DNA of 64,000 bases from Amphiduros pacificus (taxonomy: Eukaryota; Annelida; Polychaeta; Phyllodocida; Hesionidae), in assembly GCA_949316495.1 (NCBI GenBank), contig OX439010.1, forward strand, positions 7,046,001-7,110,000. Direction: 5' to 3'. Made by a program: the position numbers and the translations under genes. How positions within the stretch are numbered: position 1 is the first letter of the stretch; every line of letters starts with the position of its first letter. Positions 55,797 to 64,000 of the stretch are shown here, one piece after another. Below the pieces are notes generated by a model. That model saw only the letters and a program-made list of their open reading frames with translations. It did no database searches and had not been told where the DNA came from.

Positions 55797-56292
55797 TGAG
55801 GGAAAGAAGTAATGCTTGAGGTGTGGAGAGGGTTAAGTAATGCTTGAGGTGTGGGGAGGGTTAAGTAATGCTTGAGGTGTGGGGAGGGTTAAGTAATGCT
55901 TGAGGTGTGGGGAGGGTTAAATAATGTATGAGGTATGGAGAGGGTTAAGTAATGCTTGAGGTGTGGGGAAGGTTAAGTAATGTATGAGGTGTGGGGAGGG
56001 TTAAGTAATGTTTGAGGTGTGGGGAGGGTTGAGTAATGTATGAGGTGTGGGGAGGGTTAAGTAATATATGAAGTGTGGGGAGGGTTAAGTAACGCTTGAG
56101 GTGTGAGGGAGGGTTAAGTAATGTATGAGGTGTGGGGAGGGTTAAGTAATATATGAGGTGTGGGGAGGGTTAAGTAATGCTTGAGGTGTGGGGAGGGTTA
56201 AGTAATGCTTGGGGTGTGGGGAGGGTTAAGTAACGCTTGAGGTGTGGGGAGGGTTAAGTAATGCTTGAGGTGTGGGGAGGGTTAAGTAATTC
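55797..56292. repeat. 28-bp minisatellite, about 17 copies
   Basis: The unit is ggttaagtaatgcttgaggt followed by gtggggag; strongly purine-biased on the plus strand. Confidence 0.95.
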
Positions 56293-56818
56293 ATTATGGG
56301 TACAGAATGGTTATTAATACACAAGTTACAAATAGGATTAAGTAATCAATGAAATGCAAGGAGGGTTAACGTATGCACAATATGTAAGGAGGGTAAAGTT
56401 AATGGCAAAAGTGTTATATTATCAACCTCGAAAAGAAAATCCAGTTACTGTTATCCTAGTTGACCTAGTATTGAGAGCTTGATGTCACTTTAATTTGGTG
56501 AAGAATTCATCAGGTTTCTGCCACTCATGTAAACAAGTTTGTCAGCATTATCAATTACCAGGTTACCAGGAAGTAGACTGGTTTCAATTTTTAAAAAACA
56601 AAAAACTTTTCCTTCATTGCTAAAATAACTGAAAGTAAATGAAAACGTTTGACTGTTTATGTTGTAATAGAATATTTATATTTATGAGCAATCAAATAAT
56701 GTTTATGATGACAAACATGATTGGTGAAAAATTGTTTTCTTTTCTTGTTAAGATGTCATGGTACCGAGTGTGTCATGATGAAGATGAAGAGGTCATATAT
56801 GCTATCTGTTTAGTTCCA

Positions 56819-56995
<177 letters not shown>

Positions 56996-57517
56996 AGGGT
57001 CACACTCAAGGGTCATACTCAAGGGTCATATTAGTGGGTCATGTTCAAGGTCACAGCACACTGTAAAATAGTTTGATTATCTTATCTCAAAGCATCTGCA
57101 AATGAAAAAAAATGATTTGGTATTATTTATATTGTTCACAGAAAAATGTATTTAATGCCTCTGATTTGACCTCATCGGGAATATAGATGTAATAATATTT
57201 TCCATAATGAATATTTGAGAAGATAAAGATGAACGTGTCACATGTAGTAATGTCAATGCAGGTGTTTATGCGACGGGGTGTTATGTGTGAGATAACTGTG
57301 ACATTGCCCACATAAAACTTATCACAATTTGTGATTAAGACAAATGCATCTGTATCATGAGTGCCGTAAATCATAAGCCAAGCTCGCTATTGCAAATTAT
57401 ATATGCTGTGCTACCGTAATGTCCCAAATAAACCTCAGGGTTAAAGCAACGGTGGAGAAATAAGTGGAGGTTGTCTATATCATAATCTGGGGCATTTATG
57501 TGGCCAAAATAGGTCAA

Positions 57518-57650
57518 TTTGTTAGAATATTCGCGTTGAGCCCAGAGACTCCTTGTTCGAATCCCGGCCAGTTGCTATCAAGCGTTATAAGCAGATATTG
57601 TCTAGAATCAGTGTGATATAAATATTACCTTTACTTTAAAAAAAAATAAA
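57518..57650 (+). mobile_element. tRNA-derived SINE copy
   Basis: A diverged A box (tgttagaatattcgcgtt), the B box ttgttcgaatcccggcc, the tail gcagatattgtctagaatca then ataaatattacctttacttt, and an A-rich end. Its tail matches the copy at 31132-31237. Confidence 0.72.
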
Positions 57651-57989
57651 GTTAAAAGTGCCATAGATCAACTGTTGGCTGTTATCTGGTTATTTGTTCA
57701 CCTATTAAAAACTACATACAGGAAATATACAACTTCATTGAAATCTAAGGCACAAAGTGACTACTGGCATTTTGCAAAAAAATACAATTACCGGTAGGCC
57801 AAAATCAGTTATCCTTCATCAGTCAGTATGTCAGTGCATCAACTCATAAAACTTCTGACAGGAAATAAATTTTAGAAGTGATTAAATAAATGACAATTTT
57901 AGAAGGGAATATTTTATGTTTGATATTTGTGGCCGGTTGAGGTAGAGGAAGAGATAATCTGTCTCTGTTATGTGATGTGACATGTGCAC

Positions 57990-58020
57990 TCTTAATGAAC
58001 CCAGCAGGGGGCACCACAAC
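57990..58020. promoter_or_regulatory. CTCF-consensus match
   Basis: CCAGCAGGGGGCACC at 58001-58015 fits the animal CTCF core (CCASYAGRKGGCR) at every position. Binding is not shown. Confidence 0.4.
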
Positions 58021-58752
58021 TTATACATGCCCACCCAGAGGGCAGCACAGGTTATATACATGTTCACCACCTTCGTCATTATTCAGGGCTGCATTATCTT
58101 ACCTGTGCTATCCTAAAGACCACACTAAAGTAAACCATCTCATGCCTCTCCACACTGAGAGCGTATTGTGTTTCACACATTTATGACTTCAAACATTTGG
58201 TTATTTGCTTCATGTATTTCCACAGATAACAAGATTTAGCATATAAATTACACTACATTTTGTCTGTTCTCAGAGAATCGATCTTCATTAAGGTAAAATT
58301 GGTAGGTTTCTGCTCATGATAATCTGTACAACACGATTAACAAGACTGCGTTTTGGTCCTTTGAAGTGATATCTTAGCATTTGTTTTATTTTTCTTAAAA
58401 GTTTTAAACCGAATTGCAGAAATGTAATTTGTTCTTTTACACAATGATGATCCAGAGGGCGTAGATCTTGCATGTTTTGGGGTATAAATCAAATCATGTA
58501 TTTCTGCGTCATTTCTCGTCAGATTGCTACGATTCGCAGGTGATTCAGTGAAATTGGGTGAGAATATCTTTATTTACAAAGATTAGTTGATGTAAAGTCC
58601 CATCGTGTAGACAATTTGGTCTGCTGTGTGTGGTATTGGTTTATTTACAAGTATATGTTTATGAGCTTAGAAAATAAACAGACTCAGGATAAGATAGATC
58701 AAAACCATAAAACATAACTTTCAAAACTCTATGTTTTGTTCCGATATACAGA

Positions 58753-58770
58753 GAGCGCCCTCTGCTGGCC
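58753..58770. promoter_or_regulatory. CTCF-consensus match (reverse orientation)
   Basis: gagcgccctctgctggcc reads CCAGCAGAGGGCGC on the minus strand, a full match to the CTCF core. It lies about 750 bp from, and opposite in orientation to, the match at 58001. Confidence 0.45.
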
Positions 58771-59314
58771 ACATTTATTGCTCCACAGAGAGGTAAATGC
58801 TGTTGTATAATGAAGAAAAATGGCTCTGGGAAACTGGTGCAGGAGAAAAAATAGAACAAGTGGATATCGAAAGATTAAAAAAATTATAAAGTGAAGAGAA
58901 ATTTAGCAAGGACTGGAAAGTTTCAATTTACGTCAATAAATATGTACTGAGATCTAATTATTTTGAAACTGAAAATGAAACTTTTTTACGGATGACATTT
59001 TATGGTCTGTTTCACCATCTTTTAGTTTCCTTTCTTTCTTAGCCAGTTCTGGTAAGCGCTTTTGTGAAACGTGTTAAGGAAAAGCATGTTGGGTTTCGAT
59101 GGTTAACGATTAATTTCTATATGGTAGGTATTAAAACGAATCCTTACAAAATGTGCTCAGCTTGAACTTCTGTTCTGATTGTTATTGAAGTAGACAGAAT
59201 AAGATCTTGTGATAAAGTATTAATGCAATTAAGGAAGTGTCAAGAATTAAGGATCTTGTAAAATGTGTCTCATGATTGTCACAAGAAAAGGTCATTCTAC
59301 TTGTCATTCAAAAT

Positions 59315-60575
59315 GGACAAAATAAATGCCACAGGAAAAATACAGGTTGTATTCTCTCCATGTTGGATCAAATAAATGCCACAGGAAAAATACAGGTTGT
59401 ATGATCTCCAAAATGGTTCAAATAAATGCCACAGGAAAAATACAGGTTGTATGATCTCCAAAATGGTTCAAATAAATGCCACAGGAAAAATACAAGTTGT
59501 ATGATCTCCAAAATGGATCAAATAAATGTCACAGGAAAAATACAGGTTGTATACTCTCCATAATGGATCAAATAAATGTCACAGGAAAAATACAGGTTGT
59601 ATACTCTATATAATGGACAAAAATGATGCCATAGGCAAAATAAAAAACAGGATGTAAAGACAACTTAAAGGGAAACTTTCACCTCTCTGATATACTTTTG
59701 TAGTTTGGAAGAGAATTATAATGCACATTGATTTGTAGGCTCTATTAATATGACCGCCCAAGAAAAACATGTTTTTTTGGAGAAAAGTAGCTCTTTTAAA
59801 TGCACGTGCTAGGAAAAAAAGAATGACGTCATCGTGCGGCAATTACCTACTTACATAAATAATTAGTAAACAAACAACAATGCAACCAAAATAGCGGTGT
59901 CATGATTTTCGGTCTTAGAATTGACGCACTGTAGAATTTTTATGTGCGTTAGAAAGAACAGAAAAAATGCGACATTTTGGTGCCAAAAGCATGACAATCG
60001 GACCAATTTTAGCAAAGTTATGACAAGTTTTGTGAAAATTGAAAATGATTGCAGCTCGACTGGCACGTGTAATAAATCCCGCACGATGACGTCATAGGCC
60101 CAAATTGCAATAAATGATCATAATTTATGGGGGTTGCAAGATTAATTTTAATTGTTGGTTTGTGTTGCCATGGTTACCGCTATATATTTTTGGTCTCTGA
60201 ATTTCAATGTATTTATGTATCTATGATCATTTAATCATATAATTTATGAAATGTATTTTACTAGAAAGTATCTCTTTAAATGCCACAGGAAAAAAAACAG
60301 GTTGTATGGGAAAAAAAGAAGATTATATGGTCTCCAAAATGAATGAAAATGATGCCATAGGTAAAATAAAAACAGGTTGTAAAGACAAAGTAAATTCCAC
60401 AGGAAAAAGAAAAAAAAACAGGTTGTAAGGACAAAATAAATGCCACAGGAAAATAGCAGGTTGTAAGGACAAAATAAATGCCACAGGAAAAAAAGCAGAT
60501 TGTATGGACAAAATAAATGACACAGGGAAAATGCAGGTTGTATGACCTCCATAATAGACAAAATAAATGTCACAG
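59315..60575. repeat. About 50-60 bp minisatellite, interrupted by a transposon
   Basis: The unit is aaataaatgccacaggaaaa, atacaggttgtatgatctcc, aaaatggttc. About six tidy copies lie at 59319-59640 and degenerate, A-rich copies at 60280-60575. The middle is occupied by the TTAA-flanked element. Confidence 0.92.
59669..60275. mobile_element. TTAA-flanked non-autonomous DNA transposon (Kolobok/piggyBac-type MITE)
   Basis: The element is about 607 bp, flanked by TTAA at 59665-59668 and 60276-60279. The terminal repeats AGGGAAACTTTC and AGAGATACTTTC match at 10 of 12 positions. Subterminal 17-bp perfect inverted repeats, atgacgtcatcgtgcgg (59823-59839) and its complement (60079-60095), each contain the CRE octamer TGACGTCA. 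No transposase. Confidence 0.75.
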
Positions 60576-62859
60576 ATATAAGCAAAAAGGAAACCAATGA
60601 ATTTCATTTGTTTCACGACTCTGAACAAGTTCATGGTAAAAAAGAAAACCGTTTGGAAAAGGGTTACACTGTATGTTTTTCATGTGATCTGTATGTGTTT
60701 TGAATGATCTCAGATTTAGTTTACGACAAGCATATATATATATATGTGTGTGTGTGTTCGTAAGTATTACTGATGTGAAACCTGTGGCTACCACCGTCTT
60801 CCACAAGAGATAATTTGTCCGCGTGCTGAGCCAAGAAGAACGCCCCGTGCCCTTACTGATCAAATCATAGTTTCATTTGTGGGCTCTGTGAAGTGAGTAT
60901 TAGTATTTCATGGGGTGCGAGCACTGAGATTGGATGAGGGGTCCGAGGCGGGGGTTTGAAGTACCGACAGGGGCAGCTGTAACATTTATACACAAAGGGT
61001 TTCTTGTGCTTTCATACCCCTCACTGTTAATAAAACATAACTTTATACTTGAGCGTGGTCTCTACTATGACTATGAACCATTTTGAATTGATAAAATCGG
61101 CAAATCATCAATAAGCCTGCAGTTATTTGGATATTTTAGATATTTAGATTTGTCATGTTTTAGTATTGTCAGAATGTGTTAAGATTGAATTAATATAAGC
61201 ATATTGAAAAAAGTAAAATGGCATGATAATATATAAAATCAGCACAGGAGGTAAACCGCATGATCATATAAGGTCAAATGCAAATTGCCAACTACATGTG
61301 TTTTTAAGACAACTACACATAACACTTTATTGAATGCAATATTTTACAAAAAAATCACATTTAATTACACATCTAAATGTCTAACAATCAGTTCATTGTG
61401 CAGAGAAAAAATCTGTTAATTATTAAACTATTTTATATCATTACGTGAAATATGAAATTTACATGTATAATAAATAAAACATTTTCATTTACATTTGTTT
61501 AGTTTTTTTACTATTCATACTGCACGTGATAAATACTTTTAATATGTCTATATACATTTGTGTCCCTCTGTGATTAATGTTCGGTATATTAGATCAGATT
61601 GTCTTTTGATGAGTGGTTTTTGATCACTGCATTAAATCTGCCAATGATATTTGAGTGCTCCCAAATTATTGCTCACTTGACACAACCTTTATATAATAAT
61701 CTCCTTCAGAGGAACATTGACAAAGGTTACATTGAGCACCCAACAAATGAAATTATCGTGATTTTTTTTTTACATTTGTAAATTATTTGTCCAAGGGTAT
61801 TATAGATTCAGCATGTAGTTGTGTCTAGTCCCAGTTGAACAGTTGAAAAAGGTTTGTGAAATTATTCAAAGATTTCTATCCTGAAATATTGTCACCACTT
61901 GTGAATGGGTTATATGTAGATCCACATTATCAGATTGAGAACTCTCTATAACGACTTTCTTATTATAAGAAATTTTTTTGCGTAAAAAGTCAATCTTGAT
62001 GACAAACTAAAAAATCTTGAATACTTACCGTGATTACATGCTTAACACAATATGATGAATATAAACACATCCAATCTGATCTGATTTGACTTAATCATCA
62101 TTATACATAAGAGGAACACAGTTAAGTGACATAATATTATGTGACATCTGTGAATATTTTCTGTCTCCTTTCTCCTATTTTGCGACGTAATTTGTCAAAG
62201 TCTATTTTAATTACACCAATATGATGTGTCCCTTAGCTCATGTTTACCAAGCAAATAAATGTCAGAACGTCTCCAACGAAAGCCGATTTATTTCCACACA
62301 CAGACTTCCACCAGGTACAAAAAGAAATGAATATAATGCAGAAAAAGTGATATACTGTAAAGCTTGATAATTACAAGTGAAGTGTCAGCATGAAGTTTAA
62401 CATTGCTTGCCACTCAACTAGGGCCTGGAGAACGTTACCCGTGTCAAGCCTCCAGGGGGAGGCACAGTCATCTTAATTAATACTCAATAAAGAAATCCAA
62501 GTTTTTGATTTATTATTTTGCGTTTAGATACTAAAATGTTTATGTATTTCGAAAATTCCTAGCTTTACAGTACATACCTCATGCCTGGTGGATGTGTAAC
62601 ATAGTAATACATAGTTGCTTCTTCACTTTGACAAATCTAAGCTTTAGAGATACCAAACCTTATCTGTCGATATATATATACCAGTTGGATATAATAATTT
62701 TAAGATTGTGTTATACATTGAGAGCAGATTATTGCTGTCAAATATATTTGCCTATTTACAAGGCTTAAGTGCTAATTATATATTGATATAATTAAACATA
62801 ATGTTTACATTTGCAAGTTTAATAGATGGGTCATAACAAATTTGTTAAAATATTGATAT
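60576..62859. other. Intronic DNA, no gene seen
   Basis: A GC-richer block at 60770-61000 stands out. The rest is AT-rich with no repeat of note until 62860. Confidence 0.35.
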
Positions 62860-64000
62860 CAATGAAGGCATATGTATCAACACATGAGTCCTCATTGAAC
62901 ATGTGTATCAACACATGAGTCCTCATTGAACATATGTATCAACACATGAGTCCTTATTGAACATATGTATCAACACATGAGTCCTTATTGAACATATGTT
63001 TCAACACATGAGTCCTCATTGAACATATGTATCTAGACATGAGTCCTCATTGAACTTATGTATCTAGACATGAGTCCTCATTGAACATGTGTATCTAGAC
63101 ATGAGTCCTCATTGAACATGTGTATCTAGACATGAGTCCTCATTGAACATATGTATCAACACATGAGTCCTTATTGAACATATGTATCAACACATGAGTC
63201 CTTATTGAACATATGTTTCAACACATTAGTCCTCATTGAACATATGTATCAACACATGAGTCCTCATTGAACATGTGTATCAACACATGAGTCCTCATTG
63301 AACATATGTATAAACACATGAGTCCTTATTGAACATATGTTTCAACACATTAGTCCTCATTGAACATATGTATCAACACATGAGTCCTCATTGAACATGT
63401 GTATCAACACATGAGTCCTCATTGAACATATGTATAAACACATGAGTCCTTATTGAACATATGTATCAACACATGAGTCCTTATTGAACATATGTTTCAA
63501 CACATGAGTCCTCATTGAACATATGTATCTAGACATGAGTCCTCATTGAACTTATGTATCTAGACATGAGTCCTCATTGAACATGTGTATCTAGACATGA
63601 GTCCTCATTGAACATGTGTATCTAGACATGAGTCCTCATTGAACATATGTATCAACACATGAGTCCTCATTGGACATGTGTATCTAGACATGGGTCCTCA
63701 TTGAACAGATGTATCTAGACATGAGTCCTCATTGAACATATGCATCAACACGTGAGTTCTCATTGAACATATGCATCAACACATGAGTCCTCATTGAACA
63801 TATGTATCAACACATGAGTCCTCATTGAACATATGTATCTAGACATGGGTCCTCATTGAACATATGTATCTATACATGAGTCCTAATTGAACATGTGTAT
63901 CTAGACATGAGTCCTCATTGAACGTATGTATCAACACATGAGTTCTCATTGAACATATGTATCTATACATGAGTCCTCATCGAACATGTGTATCTAGACA
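62860..64000. repeat. 31-bp minisatellite, about 37 copies, runs off the right edge
   Basis: The unit is atgtatcaacacatgagtcc followed by tcattgaacat, with a second subtype, atgtatctagacatgagtcc. The block order of the two subtypes repeats with a 496-bp (16-unit) shift (the tgaacttatg variant at 63051 and 63547). Confidence 0.96.

Overview
The window is nuclear DNA of an animal. It is AT-rich and intron-rich, packed with minisatellites and short inverted-repeat transposons, and carries two divergently transcribed, typically metazoan genes. The sequence style (tRNA-derived SINE ends, short MITEs, many 28-47 bp tandem arrays) and the protein divergence suggest an invertebrate, probably a lophotrochozoan such as a mollusc. 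That placement is an inference, not a proof.

Left end (1-4.7 kb, minus strand): the first four coding exons of a SIRT6 orthologue (sirtuin-6, an NAD-dependent deacylase). They are spliced 4694>4490, 1495>1388, 961>834 and 595>510. The joined reading frame stays open and keeps human SIRT6 numbering up to about residue 166 (S56, H133, C141, C144, C166). The rest of the gene lies off the left edge. Its introns hold a 37-bp minisatellite, two MITEs, a triple-hairpin repeat and several local duplications.

Middle (about 4.7-14.7 kb): the space between the divergent genes. It holds a candidate promoter with a non-coding first exon for the right-hand gene near 7.87-8.07 kb, a short orphan ORF with a poly(A) signal, and an array of about 44 copies of a 47-bp unit.

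14.8-32.2 kb (plus strand): 27 consecutive coding exons of an ADGRV1 (VLGR1/GPR98, very large adhesion GPCR) orthologue. Every splice phase fits, giving 1,928 codons. They encode a signal peptide, about a dozen Calx-beta repeats, a laminin-G/pentraxin-like domain set among the Calx-beta repeats as in vertebrate ADGRV1, and further Calx-beta repeats. The remaining Calx-beta repeats, the EPTP/EAR repeats, the GAIN domain and the 7TM domain are not here.

32.2-64 kb: I find no coding exon. Exon 27 ends with a normal donor in mid-domain, so this is best read as one intron of at least 31.8 kb (or an assembly join). It is dominated by unrelated minisatellites with units of 20, 23, 28, 31, 36, 46, 47, 50 and 71 bp. 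It also holds (TA)n tracts, a roughly 580-bp polypyrimidine tract, a TTAA-flanked MITE carrying two CRE octamers, a foldback element next to a promoter-like CpG segment, SINE fragments and several good CTCF-consensus matches.

No bacterial-type operon, CRISPR array or rRNA is present. The strongest oddities are a 25-copy tandem amplification of the exon 24 5' splice site, an ADGRV1 signal peptide built from a tandem 30-nt duplication, an acidic repeat insertion in one Calx-beta domain, and unrelated minisatellites that converge on the same unit lengths (46-47 bp and 31 bp) with higher-order 200-bp and 496-bp periods.
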